Below are positions 48,301-56,228 of a stretch of DNA of 58,380 nucleotides, piece by piece. Source of the stretch: Gemmatimonadales bacterium (GTDB lineage Bacteria > Gemmatimonadota > Gemmatimonadetes > Longimicrobiales > Gaopeijiaceae); assembly GCA_007692665.1 (NCBI GenBank), contig REBP01000081.1, positions 1-58,380 of the forward strand, written 5' to 3'. Below the pieces are notes generated by a model, which saw only the letters and a list, made by a program, of their open reading frames with translations, did no database searches and was not told where the DNA came from. Numbering within the stretch: position 1 is the first letter of the stretch; each line of letters begins with the position of its first letter. The position numbers were made by a program, and so were the translations under genes.

Positions 48301-51300
48301 GGTCGGGTGCGATCCGTCGGCAGCTCCAGGGTCGGCACCCCGGCGAGCTGGTGGCTCCAGTACGAGAGCTGACGCTCCAGCCTCTCCCCGCGCAGCCAGT
48401 CGCGCTGCCATCCCGCGTAGTCCGCGTACTGGATCGGAAGGGCGGGGAGCCCCGGACGCCCACCCTCGACCAGCCGGGTGTAGGCCGTGGCGAGTTCGCG
48501 GAGAAAGACGTCCAGCGAGGTCCCGTCGGCGGCAATATGGTGCATGGCGATGAGGAGTACATGCTCTTCGGCCCTGAAACGAATCAGGCGGGCGCGGAGC
48601 ATCGTGTCCCGTTCGAGATCGAAGGGCGCCGTCTGCACTTCGGTGGCCCGGTCGCGGAGGACGGCGTCCGCCTGGTCTCGCGGCAGGTTCAGAGCATCCT
48701 CCGAGGGGAGCTCGAAGCCGGCGAACGGTCGGACCCGCTGAAGGGGCCGCCCATCCTTCGTCACGAACACCGTCCTCAGGGAGTCGTGACGCTCGAGGAT
48801 ACGGCCGAGGGCTTCCTCGAGGAGGCCGGGTTCGAGCCGACCCCGGAGTCGGAGCGCGAAGGGGATGACGTAGGTGGACGAACCCGGATTCAGTCGCTCC
48901 AGAAAGAAGAGCCGTTCCTGCGCGAAGGAAAGCGGCACATCGCCGCTCCGGTGGAGCGGTCGGAGCGGGACGCGCGCAGCGTGCGAGGTCTCCCGGCGCT
49001 GCTGCGGCTCGGGATCGTACTCGAGTTCACGCGCCATGCGGCGGGCGAATCCCCCGAGTCTCCGGTGGGGTCCCCGCTTCATCCAGGCGTCGGCCAGGGA
49101 AGGATCGATCCCCTCGTGATGGAGCAGGTTCGGATCCCCGATTCCCCTGGACTGGCTCTGGAGCCCGTCGGTCATGCGGTCGCCGTCGTAGGGACGGAGC
49201 AGCTCCTCGGTGAAGGGGACGCCAAGAAAGCTCGTCACCCGCTGGAGGACGGGGCGCGGGTCGCGAACGAGGTCCTCGTACCGGAGCTGGAGACACCGGG
49301 AGCCTTCGATCGCAGCCAGGTGATCGAGGATGTTCGCATTTGTGGAGGCCCAGACCTGTTCGGCCAGCGCGGCGGGATCCTCCGTCTGCGCGCCGACCAG
49401 CCGGTCGAAGCGGTTCCGGGCGAAGGATTCGATGACGGCGTGAGGGTGGCGGACCAGGTGGATGTATCGCACCCCCTCGAAGATGGATTCCGCCCGCTCC
49501 AGCACCGCCCTGCTCGCGCCATACGTCGGGGACTTGTCCACGAGGAGCCCTCCGCCCACGAGCTCCCTCAGTCGGAGATAGACCTCGGGGATCGGGAGGT
49601 CCTTCTCGATCCACCCGGCCACGAGCCCGGAGGCTTCGTCCGCATCCGTTCCCAGGAGCTTCATCAGTCCGCGGGGCAGCCCCTCGTCGAGATGGCTTCC
49701 GGCCAGTCGCGCCTGGCGGTCGGCCATCCCTGCGAAGGGAAGGAGGTGAAGTTCCGGGGGGCAGAACAGCCCCGGGTGCCCCTCCAGCATCACGCGAAGC
49801 AGGGTGGAACCCGAGCGCGGGCTCGACAGGAGCAGGACGACGTCCGGGCAGCGCGGCCCCGCGTACGGCTCGGACGGAACGACCCCTTCGAGACTCCGTT
49901 CGTTCACGAGCATGGCCGGAGGGGTACCCGGGGCCTCGCGGCGCGAGGTCGCGAGGACAGAGGCCGCGACGGGGGCGGACGCGGTCGCCTGCGGGAAGTC
50001 GACGACGTCGAGGAGGTACTCCGCGAGCGCCTCCAGGGAAGGCCGCTCGAAGATCTCGCGCGGGAAGAGCGAAGCGCCGAGATCGCGGTCGACAGCGGCG
50101 GCAAGCTCCATGACCATGATCGAGTCCATGCCGAGTTCCACGGCACTGCGGTCCGAGGCAATTTCGTCCGGGTCGGTCAGGAGCACCGTCGCCACCACCT
50201 CCCGCAGGTAGGCGACCAGAACCCCGGGCCGAGCCTCGGCGGCCGAGGTCGCAAGGCGCTCCCTGACAGAGGCGGCGTGGTTGCGACCCGCTGCCGCTTC
50301 CCGGGTTGTCTCGAGCACCGCCGGGGGAGCGGCCAGGACGCCAACGTGCACCGCACCTCCGGACATGAGTTCTCCGAGTCGGTCCAGGGCCTCCTCGGCT
50401 GCGAGCTCCCCGACGCCCAGCCGGGCCCATCGCATGCGTTCCGACGGGGCGGTGCGGTCGACCATCCCCGCGTCCGCCCATGGACCCCACGATATGCTGA
50501 GGGCCACCTTCCCCTGGGCCCTGCGGTGGTACGCGAGGGCGTCCAGGAATCCGTTGGCGGCCGCGTAGCTTCCGAGCCCCGGCCCCCCCGTCATCGCGGC
50601 CATGGAGGAAAACAGCACGAAGAAGTCGAGCGGGGAGTCGTCGAGCAGCCGGTGCAGGATCCATGACCCGCCGACCTTCGGCCGCAGGACCTCCCGAAGC
50701 GAAGGGAGCGCCAGATCCGCCAGCGGTTCCGCCCGAAGGATGCCTGCAGCGTGAACGACGCCCCGGATCGGCGGAGCGCCCGACGCCTCCAGCTCACGGA
50801 GGAATCGGAGGACCGAATCCTCGTCCCCCACGTCGACCGAGGGGGTGAGCACGGTCGCGCCCGCTGCCTCCAGCGCACGCACGGCGTCAACCGTGTCGCG
50901 GCGGATCCCGGACCCGTGCAGCCTCTCCCCGGCGTCCATCGCCCCGGCGTCCACGCCGTCCCCGTTGCCCCTCGAGGGCAGTCCCCTGCGGCTCAGGAGG
51001 GCCACGTGCCGGGCCCCGCATGCGACCAGCCACGCGGCCACGCTGAGCCCGAGAGCCCCGAGTCCGCCCGTGACCAGGTAGGTGGCATCGGCCCGGAGGG
51101 CGGGGGGAGAAGCGGGGGGAGCCGCCCCGGTGTCGGTGGCGGGCGCAACCGGAACGAGTCGGGCCTGGTGGCGTTTTCCGGCGCGGAATGCGACCTCGCG
51201 CTCCCCGCCGGAAATCACGTGTCGGGGGGCCGGAGCGGCCAGCAGTTCGGCCACCAGATCGGACACCTCGCTCGCTGAAGGCTCGGGATCGAGGTCGACC

Positions 51301-54300
51301 ATCCCCCCCCAGATCCCGGGGGACTCGATGGCCAGCACGCGAGCGAGGCCCAGCGCGGGAGCCTGCAGAAGTGCGGGACCCATGGAAGGCGCCCGGCACC
51401 AGGCCGGCTCGGCGCTCCCCTCAGGCTCCTCCTGGCTCTCGTGCCCTGCCCGTCCGTCCCGATCCTGCACAACCCGCGCACCCCGGGTCACAAGCCAGAG
51501 TCGAGGCGGGTCTCCGGATTCCCGGGAGAGCCCGTCTGCCAGGGCGTTTTCGAGGGACGAAGCCGCATCGATCAGGCTGGTGCACCCTTCGCGTTCCATG
51601 CGTTCGAACGCATCCGGCGCATCCGGCGCATCCGGCGCATCGGAGGGCGAGGGGAGGTCCAGATTCCAGAGGTGCACGATCCCGCGGAGCGGCACGTCGG
51701 ACCGCGGGTTCGCCCCGTTGCCGGCCATGGACCCGGCCCTTCCGGCGGGGCCGGCGTCCGCCCCGGGACGAAGGAGGGCGAGGAGGGCCCCTGCCGTGGT
51801 GGCCCCGTCGCCCGCATGCGCCAGGGTGCAGGGCTGCCCGATCGTTTCCAGCGCCTCGGCCAGTCGCGCCCCCACCCCGCCGCGGTCTGCGAGAATGAGC
51901 CATCGTCCCGCAACCGAACGAGCAGGCTGCCCATCGCCCGGGGGGCTGGGCGTCCACGCGACCGAACAGAGCCAGGAGCGCTGGGCCGGAGCGTCGGGAA
52001 GGGCAGGGGGGGAGGCCTCGGCCGAACTCGCCACGGAGGTGGGAGCCTCTGGCCGGTCGAAGGCCCAGTAGCGCCTGCGCTGGAAGGGATAGGTCGGAAG
52101 GGGGACTCGCCGACGGGAGAAGCCCTCGTGGAAGGCCTTCCAGTCCACGGAAGCCCCCCGTGCGTAAAGCCGCCCGAGGGTCGAAAGGACCGTTTCCTCT
52201 TCATCGGCCTCTTCCCGGAGCGAAGGGGCGAGCAGGAGACGGGCGGCTCCGGGCAGTCCCCGCCTGGCGGCGCCGGTGAGGGCTGTGCCCGGGCCGACCT
52301 CGAGGAAGACGTTGCCCCCCTTCCCGTGCGCGCTGCGCACCGCATCCAGGAAGCGTACGGGCTGTCGCGCCTGCCTTCGCCAGTAGCCTGGCGATGCGAT
52401 CTCGGCCGCCGTGAGCGACCCTCCCGTCAGGGTCGAGATCATCCGGATCCGGGGGGCCTGCCAGCTGATACCGGCTGCTGCGGCCTCGAGATCATCCAGG
52501 ACCGGATCCATGACCGGGGAGTGGAAGCCGGTCGACCCATGGAGACGGAGGTGCCGAATCCCTTCGTCACCGGACAGCGTTTCCAGAACGGTGTCCAGCG
52601 CGGCCCGCTCACCTGACAGCACGGTCTGCCCGGGCGCATTGACGCCGGCGAGGGCGACCGGGGAATCCATGCCCGCGACGAGCCGCGCGATGCGTTCGGG
52701 GTCGGCCAGAAGAAGGGCCATGCCCCCCGCGCCGGAAACCTCCTGCATCAGCCGTCCGCGCTTCACGACCAGTCGGAACGCTCCCTCCAGATCCACGGCT
52801 CCGGCTGCGTGTGCGGCGGCGAACTCGCCCAGGCTGTGTCCGACGACGATGGACGGCTCGATCCCCCAGGAGCGCCAGAGGGCAGCGAGGGCGGCTTCGA
52901 CGGCGAAGAGCGCCGGCTGGGCGTATTCGGTTCGGGCGAGGAGGTCCGCCGTGGCGCTCCCGCCGGGATGCGGGTCGAGATCCAGGTCGGGGTAGAGGAG
53001 GGAGAGCAGCGGCCGGTCCATGCAGGTACGGGAGATCTCGTCGCACGATTCCAGGACCCGGCGAAAGGCGGGCTCCCGGTCGAAGAGCCCGCGCCCCATC
53101 CCCACCCGCTGGGCTCCCTGGCCCGGAAAGAGGAACACGATCCGGGGGGATTCGCCCCTCGGAGAGGGCGTGGGCCTTCCGTCGGCTTCAGCCTCGTCCC
53201 GGATCCTGCGCAGTCCTTCCTGCACGTCGCCGCGCGTCCGGCCGATCGAGAAGGAACGGCGCTCCAGGTGGCTCCTCCCGGTCGCGGCGCTGAAGCAGAG
53301 GTCGGCAAGGTCCGTGGATGGATCGTCCAGTCGGGTTTCGAAATGCCCGGCGAGTTCCCGGAGTCCCCCCCCGGACCGGGCCGAAAGGGGGAGGAGCTGC
53401 AGGGGGCGCTGCTTGCGGATGCCCTCGGCGGGGCGGGGTTCCGGGGCTTCCTCGAGGATCAGGTGTGCATTCGTGCCGGAAATTCCGAAGGAGCTCACGC
53501 CCCCGATGCGTGTCTTCTCGCCGGCAGGCCAGGCGCGGGGCCGGGTCGGGATCACGATGGGGATGGAGGACCACGGAATGTGCGGGGAGGGCGTCTCGAG
53601 ATGAAGATGCGGGGGAATCTGCTCGCGCGAGAGGGAGAGCGAGAGCTTGATGAGCCCGGCAATCCCGGCCGCGGCCTCGAGATGCCCGAAATTCGTCTTT
53701 ACCGAGGCCACGGCCATCGGGCGGCCCGCGGAGTGAGCGGCTCCGAACACCTCGTCGAGCACCCGCATCTCGATGGGATCTCCGAGCTCGGTGCCGGTCC
53801 CGTGCGCTTCCACGAAATCCACGTCACCCGGATCAACACCGGCATCGGCCAGGGCCGCACGAACCACCGTGCGCTGGGCAGCGGGATTCGGGACCGTGAG
53901 GGCGCTGCTGCGACCGGAGTGATTGACCGCGGCGCCGCGAATGACCGCGTGGATGCGATCCCCCGCTTCGAGAGCGTCGGAGAGTCGTCGGAGGAGCACC
54001 ACGCCGCCTCCCTCGCCGCGCACATAACCGTCGGCCTTCGCGTCGAACGTCCGGCATCGCCCGGAAGGGGAGAGGGCGCGCAGCCTGCACATCGTGAGGG
54101 TGGAGGCCGGATGCAGAATGAGGTTCACCCCGCCAACGAGCGCCGCATCGGTCAGACCGGCCCGCAATCCCTGGATCGCCAGCGCAGCGGCCACGAGGGA
54201 TGAGGAGCAGGCGGTGTCCAGCGCAAGACTTGGTCCCGTCAGCCCCAGGATGTGCGAGATCCGGCCTGCCGCGGCACTGAAGGCGTTTCCGGTCCCGGAG

Positions 54301-54839
54301 TGCGCGTCGATGTGACGTGCCGCTGTGTCCTTTCCGCCCAGAAGCCCGTAGTCCATGGTGGAGATGCCGATGTAGACACCGGTCCTGCTGCCGGCGAGGG
54401 TGTCCGGGGCGATCCCCGCGTCCTCGATGCTCTCCCACGCCAGCTCGAGAAGCAGCCGATGCTGGGGGTCCATCGTGGTCGCTTCGCGCGGTGTCAGGCT
54501 GAAGAACGCCGCGTCGAACCGGTCGACGGGGACGTCGAGGAAGCCTCCCCGGACGGTGTACATCTTTCCGGGAGCATCGGGGTTGGGGTCGTAGAGCGCC
54601 TCGCGGTCCCAGCGGTCCGCCGGAACCTCCGAGACCCCCTCCCGACCCTCGACGAGCATGCGCCAGTAGGACTCGAGATCATTCGCTCCGCCGGGAAACC
54701 GGCACGCCATGCCGACGATGGCGATCGCCTCCCCGCGCTCGGCACGAAGCGCTTCGACCTGCTTCGAGAGATCACGGATCGCCCGGGCGGCCCGGGCCAT
54801 CGCCTCAGGCTGTGGAATGGGCGGCCTGGCTTCATCCAT
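42393..54839 (-). CDS. PKS-sulfotransferase-NRPS megasynthase: KS-AT-KR-ACP-ST-C-A-PCP-C-A-PCP
   Basis: 4148 residues from ATG 54839 (open to 54995, but that part is non-coding in character). A docking coil (RAIRDLSKQVEALRAERGEA) leads into KS 39-465 (Cys 211), AT (Ser 669; TGFH 770-773, probably malonyl), KR (core 1253-1450, Tyr 1425) and ACP (Ser 1573). A PAPS-dependent sulfotransferase follows at about 1660-1945: SSPRSGSTLLRVML binds the 5'-phosphosulfate and HLVRHPHAVIESF the 3'-phosphate. Then come C1 (HHIAADG at 2100), A1 (about 2445-2860), PCP1 (Ser 2974), C2 (HHIVSDG at 3172), A2 (about 3530-3945) and PCP2 (Ser 4076). The A-domain codes read by eye are DLLQIGGMHK (nearest to a glycine code) and DAMHVGGVAK (no match known to me). 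The protein ends after PCP2 with no thioesterase or reductase. KR plus ST predicts a sulfonated beta-hydroxyl. Confidence 0.92.
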   Translation of the reverse strand: MDEARPPIPQPEAMARAARAIRDLSKQVEALRAERGEAIAIVGMACRFPGGANDLESYWRMLVEGREGVSEVPADRWDREALYDPNPDAPGKMYTVRGGFLDVPVDRFDAAFFSLTPREATTMDPQHRLLLELAWESIEDAGIAPDTLAGSRTGVYIGISTMDYGLLGGKDTAARHIDAHSGTGNAFSAAAGRISHILGLTGPSLALDTACSSSLVAAALAIQGLRAGLTDAALVGGVNLILHPASTLTMCRLRALSPSGRCRTFDAKADGYVRGEGGGVVLLRRLSDALEAGDRIHAVIRGAAVNHSGRSSALTVPNPAAQRTVVRAALADAGVDPGDVDFVEAHGTGTELGDPIEMRVLDEVFGAAHSAGRPMAVASVKTNFGHLEAAAGIAGLIKLSLSLSREQIPPHLHLETPSPHIPWSSIPIVIPTRPRAWPAGEKTRIGGVSSFGISGTNAHLILEEAPEPRPAEGIRKQRPLQLLPLSARSGGGLRELAGHFETRLDDPSTDLADLCFSAATGRSHLERRSFSIGRTRGDVQEGLRRIRDEAEADGRPTPSPRGESPRIVFLFPGQGAQRVGMGRGLFDREPAFRRVLESCDEISRTCMDRPLLSLLYPDLDLDPHPGGSATADLLARTEYAQPALFAVEAALAALWRSWGIEPSIVVGHSLGEFAAAHAAGAVDLEGAFRLVVKRGRLMQEVSGAGGMALLLADPERIARLVAGMDSPVALAGVNAPGQTVLSGERAALDTVLETLSGDEGIRHLRLHGSTGFHSPVMDPVLDDLEAAAAGISWQAPRIRMISTLTGGSLTAAEIASPGYWRRQARQPVRFLDAVRSAHGKGGNVFLEVGPGTALTGAARRGLPGAARLLLAPSLREEADEEETVLSTLGRLYARGASVDWKAFHEGFSRRRVPLPTYPFQRRRYWAFDRPEAPTSVASSAEASPPALPDAPAQRSWLCSVAWTPSPPGDGQPARSVAGRWLILADRGGVGARLAEALETIGQPCTLAHAGDGATTAGALLALLRPGADAGPAGRAGSMAGNGANPRSDVPLRGIVHLWNLDLPSPSDAPDAPDAPDAFERMEREGCTSLIDAASSLENALADGLSRESGDPPRLWLVTRGARVVQDRDGRAGHESQEEPEGSAEPAWCRAPSMGPALLQAPALGLARVLAIESPGIWGGMVDLDPEPSASEVSDLVAELLAAPAPRHVISGGEREVAFRAGKRHQARLVPVAPATDTGAAPPASPPALRADATYLVTGGLGALGLSVAAWLVACGARHVALLSRRGLPSRGNGDGVDAGAMDAGERLHGSGIRRDTVDAVRALEAAGATVLTPSVDVGDEDSVLRFLRELEASGAPPIRGVVHAAGILRAEPLADLALPSLREVLRPKVGGSWILHRLLDDSPLDFFVLFSSMAAMTGGPGLGSYAAANGFLDALAYHRRAQGKVALSISWGPWADAGMVDRTAPSERMRWARLGVGELAAEEALDRLGELMSGGAVHVGVLAAPPAVLETTREAAAGRNHAASVRERLATSAAEARPGVLVAYLREVVATVLLTDPDEIASDRSAVELGMDSIMVMELAAAVDRDLGASLFPREIFERPSLEALAEYLLDVVDFPQATASAPVAASVLATSRREAPGTPPAMLVNERSLEGVVPSEPYAGPRCPDVVLLLSSPRSGSTLLRVMLEGHPGLFCPPELHLLPFAGMADRQARLAGSHLDEGLPRGLMKLLGTDADEASGLVAGWIEKDLPIPEVYLRLRELVGGGLLVDKSPTYGASRAVLERAESIFEGVRYIHLVRHPHAVIESFARNRFDRLVGAQTEDPAALAEQVWASTNANILDHLAAIEGSRCLQLRYEDLVRDPRPVLQRVTSFLGVPFTEELLRPYDGDRMTDGLQSQSRGIGDPNLLHHEGIDPSLADAWMKRGPHRRLGGFARRMARELEYDPEPQQRRETSHAARVPLRPLHRSGDVPLSFAQERLFFLERLNPGSSTYVIPFALRLRGRLEPGLLEEALGRILERHDSLRTVFVTKDGRPLQRVRPFAGFELPSEDALNLPRDQADAVLRDRATEVQTAPFDLERDTMLRARLIRFRAEEHVLLIAMHHIAADGTSLDVFLRELATAYTRLVEGGRPGLPALPIQYADYAGWQRDWLRGERLERQLSYWSHQLAGVPTLELPTDRTRPLVQSHRGKEVPIALSAESSRTLRVLSAVEGVTPFMTLLAAFNVLLGRYSGQDDIVVGSPIAGRSQPETVGLIGFFVNSLVLRTSLGGDPSFRDLLARVRKVTLDAYAHQDIPFEKLVEELRPPRDPSRAPFFQVMFNWLPERRLKDTALGDARMEWMPGVEPAAKFDLTVHAADGPEGIELRWVYNADLFDRATIERMGNHYRTILEAVLEEPEAPVARVPLLAPDERDRMLLEWNRTEVSRGPSVCTHALFEHQVDRAPERIAVEAGGVSLTYGELERRANQLAHHLRAKGVGPEIRVGICSGRSVELVVALLGVQKAGGAYVPLDPELPAERLSFLLEDAGIAVLLAEEALVERLPPHGAPIIRMDGDRALLDAQPDTRPEVDVAPDHLSYLIYTSGSTGRPKGVQVLHRGVVNVLRSFASEPGFTDRDTLLSATTFGFDLGGLELLLPLATGGRVVLVAREVATDGRQLASWLERSGATVMQATASGWRLLIESGWEGKPDLRMISGGEPLPKELAHALLERGAELWNGYGPSETTMHSTLQRILPSQERILIGRPIDQTQVYVLDRAGEPVPVGVTGELWIAGAGVSRGYLGRPELTAVRFVERDIDGSGPRTLYGTGDLVRWTADGRLEHLGRSDDQLKIRGYRIEPAEIEAALVTHAAIGSAAVLPARSSDARDDASAPWDSLLAFLVPAPGRVLPDSSALREHLAMALPPYMIPARFIPVTEVPRTPNGKLDRNALRALDHGAIPARRDPLPSRTPEEAIVASAFAEVLGLDVVSVHDNFFDLGGHSLVAMQVLSRIHQALGVELPVRKLFEGRTVAALAADVALARRDPMATGAPEMAHRPREGDLALSFAQQRLWFLDRLQPGGTAYSIPGAVRIHGALDTHALEGSLAEVVRRHEALRTTIGEVGGRPIQVIHPPAGFRLEVEDLRGLEDLRGLPEPDLEGAVLSRIAEERARPFNLALGPLFRALLLRLSEEEHVLFLNMHHIVSDGWSLGILASEVRALYPALLNAEASRRPELPVQYADYAAWQREWLQGEVLDRQIAYWKEQLAGLPTLALPTDRPRPPMQTDRGGVHTGALPGELSDRIRRLSMANGVTLYMTLLAAFKVLLGRYSGQDDIVVGSPIAGRTRRETEELIGFFVNSLVLRTSLGGDPSFRDLLARVRKVTLDAYAHQDLPFEKLVEEVQPARDPGRSPLFQVMFNMLPPRGEDPGSLGDARMEWMPGVEPAAKFDLTIYAADGPEGIELRWVYNADLFDPSTIATMSERLVTLIEGVLADPERRISTLPIVGPAERRRLSGEARSRSRVPRGVAMPSGDLLAGDLLAGDLAAGDLAGTIGGCFEAQVARTPHALAVLSPSHRWSYEELEGHADRVARGLIGLCGSDPGRVALHFEAGAPMVAGILGCLKAGKTYIPLDPTLPAARMERILDNADAEALLTAGESPHLPSGRERVPTLSFEELSSAAFDDSPSPDVSPETLAYILFTSGSTGDPKGVVQNHRNVLTHVRNYAGVLGIGPGDRVSLLPGYGFDAAVMDIFGALLTGATLCPIDVRGDAARNLAHHLRQVGITVYHSTPSLFRHVVRQLGESEQLPGIRLVVLGGETALWEDFREFRQHFASDAVFVNGFGPTECTVALRNLLTAQDIPGKDSVPIGLPAQDLDVTVLNGAGEPVGTLATGEIVLSGSQVALGYWGRPDLTTAAFRQDADRPGVRTYRTGDLGRVLPDGTIQFVGRRDGQLKIRGYRIEPGEIEAALMAHESVASAAVLPARVSAPATGNGSEEAPFDQLVAFIVPVPDVPVPGSSNLREHLGRSLPPYMLPARYIPVGQLPRTPNGKLDRAALHALDRGPAGSERVAVPPTTPHEVIIAGIWKDLLGVEELDLEDNFFDLGGHSMLAMEVLARIEAETGVQMGPRELLHQTLRQVAANCQLAAPEPLQGTGRTGPLSLVRRLFAGMPGFGSKGTHP
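44285..44344 (-). repeat. 15-bp tandem repeat in the C2-A2 linker
   Basis: Four imperfect 15-base units (plus strand ggtcccc-ggcgagca type) encode GDLLA, GDLLA, GDLAA and a degenerate fourth copy, between condensation and adenylation domains of the second NRPS module. A shortened unit continues toward 44274. The period is in frame. Confidence 0.8.
45471..45506 (-). repeat. 18-bp duplication inside the C2 domain
   Basis: Two adjacent 18-base units (cccgcgcagatcctcgag and cccgcgcaggtcctcgac, differing at two positions) encode the doubled GLEDLR segment of an N-lobe loop in the second condensation domain. The first condensation domain lacks it. Confidence 0.7.
51611..51646 (-). repeat. 9-bp tandem repeat in the KR structural subdomain
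   Basis: Three exact copies of catccggcg plus a diverged fourth encode a DAPDAPDAPD loop in the megasynthase ketoreductase region. In frame, so length can vary without disrupting the protein. Confidence 0.8.
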
Positions 54840-54918
54840 GACTGCACATGCGGGGTATGGGAAGTCCCTCGGAAGTGGCAGGCGGGCCGAGATTCCGTCC
54901 GGCGGCCTCGGGTTCGGC

Positions 54919-54933
54919 TGCGGGTCACCCGCA
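54919..54933. promoter_or_regulatory. 15-bp palindrome upstream of the megasynthase gene
   Basis: TGCGGGT-C-ACCCGCA is a perfect 7-bp inverted repeat around one base, 80 bp upstream of the ATG at 54839 in the 192-bp gap after the glycosyltransferase stop. It could be a dimeric regulator site or a small hairpin in the transcript. No -35/-10 pair is certain; an AT-richer stretch (GTACAGTAT, 54941-54949) lies next to it. Confidence 0.4.
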
Positions 54934-55031
54934 ACGCTTCGTACAGTATGCGGGAGACGGCAGGTCCGGCGCCATAGGCCGGGGGCCGCGGCCATGATCC
55001 GGCGATCGCAACGTCCCTGTCGGCGCTCCGG

Positions 55032-56228
55032 TTACCCTGGGGGCCCATCGGTTCCCGGCCCCCTTCCCCGGACCAGGTCCAGATAGATCTGCTGCTGCAT
55101 CTGCACGTGGGTACGGAGTGCGAACCGTTCCAGATGGTCGGTAGCGGAAAGGGTGCGCGTCCTTGCTTCGTCCGGGCTCAGCAGGGCCTCGAGGAGCTGG
55201 TCGCCAAGGGTGTCTTCGCGGTCAGGGGAGAAGAGATAGCCGTGCGCGCCGTTGTCCAGGACTTCGGGGCAGCCGCCCACGTCGGTGGCGACCACCGGAG
55301 TTCCCACGGACAGGGATTCAAGGGCCACCATGGAGAGTCCCTCGTGGTCGGACGGCACCGCCAGGACATCCAGGGCACCCAGCAGGTCACGAACATCGTC
55401 TCTCTGACCCAGGAACCGGACGGCCTCGGCAACTCCCAGGCGGCGGGCGAGATCTTCGAGGTCGCTCCGGAGAGGTCCGTCTCCCGCGACGGCCAGGACG
55501 GCGCCCGGAAGCCGGCTGCGGACGCGCTGCATCTGCCGGAGCAGGCGCATGTGACCCTTCTCGGGAGCAAGCCGGCCGACAGCGCCGATGAGTCTCGTGC
55601 CGGGCCCGATGCCGAGCGTCGCGCGCCACCGAGCCCGGGTTTCGGCGGAGATCGGCTGGAACCGGGAAAAATCGGCTCCGTTGTAGAGCAGGCGCACCCT
55701 CTGCGGCGGGATGCCATACGTGCTTTCGGCGTGCAGGCAGACCGCCTTCGAAACGCCCAGCGCAAGGTCGGTCCAGCGCGCACCGCCTCGAATCATCCTC
55801 CCGATCACCGGGCCGAGGGGAAAGACGTCCCGGAGGTGGATGATCGTTCGACGTCCGGTCATCAGGGCCGCCGTGCGCCCCACCAGGATCCCTTTCTGTC
55901 CTGCGGCGTGGACGATGTCGATGTCCCGCTCGAGAATGAGCCGCCGCACGTCGAGGAGAGCACCTGGATCCCACCGGGAGCGTCGGAGGAAGATCGGTGG
56001 AAGTCCGCGCCGGGCCATCTCGTCCGCAGCGCGATGATCCTCCCGAAGATAGCAGGCAGTGAGCTCGACCGGCCCGGAGTTCAGCCGTGTGAGGACGTCG
56101 ACCGAGTATCGGGTGAGCCCATGCGTCGCACCCCTCGGGTACCCGAGATGGTCGTACACGAAGAGGACGCGTACCGGCTCCGAGCCCTGCCGACCCGGGC
56201 GGCTCCGCCCCCAGAGTTCAGGTGGCAC
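55032..56228 (-). CDS. Glycosyltransferase family 4 (GT-B fold)
   Basis: 398 residues from GTG 56228; no ribosome site is evident, yet this is the only start before the first strand (VRVLFVYDHLGYPRGATHG). The N-lobe has VHAAGQKGILVGR and an RDVFPLG segment. The C-lobe has IGAVGRLAPEKGH, AVAGDGPLRSDLE, VRFLGQRDDV and the GT4 E-x7-E motif in PSDHEGLSMVALESLSVGTP, which binds the nucleotide sugar. These retaining enzymes move a sugar from a nucleotide-sugar donor to a lipid, glycan or natural product. It is first in the minus operon with the megasynthase (192 bp apart). A role in glycosylating the product is plausible, but GT4 enzymes more often build surface glycans, so it may be a bystander. 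Confidence 0.85.
   Translation of the reverse strand: MPPELWGRSRPGRQGSEPVRVLFVYDHLGYPRGATHGLTRYSVDVLTRLNSGPVELTACYLREDHRAADEMARRGLPPIFLRRSRWDPGALLDVRRLILERDIDIVHAAGQKGILVGRTAALMTGRRTIIHLRDVFPLGPVIGRMIRGGARWTDLALGVSKAVCLHAESTYGIPPQRVRLLYNGADFSRFQPISAETRARWRATLGIGPGTRLIGAVGRLAPEKGHMRLLRQMQRVRSRLPGAVLAVAGDGPLRSDLEDLARRLGVAEAVRFLGQRDDVRDLLGALDVLAVPSDHEGLSMVALESLSVGTPVVATDVGGCPEVLDNGAHGYLFSPDREDTLGDQLLEALLSPDEARTRTLSATDHLERFALRTHVQMQQQIYLDLVRGRGPGTDGPPG

Noticed and set aside
48950-50280. Calling the ST region a complete CurM-type terminal-alkene module
   Set aside because: The decarboxylating thioesterase that must follow is absent; condensation and adenylation domains follow instead.
54840-54995. 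52-residue N-terminal extension of the megasynthase
   Set aside because: It covers the palindrome and has no docking or KS character. ATG 54839 directly precedes the docking coil.
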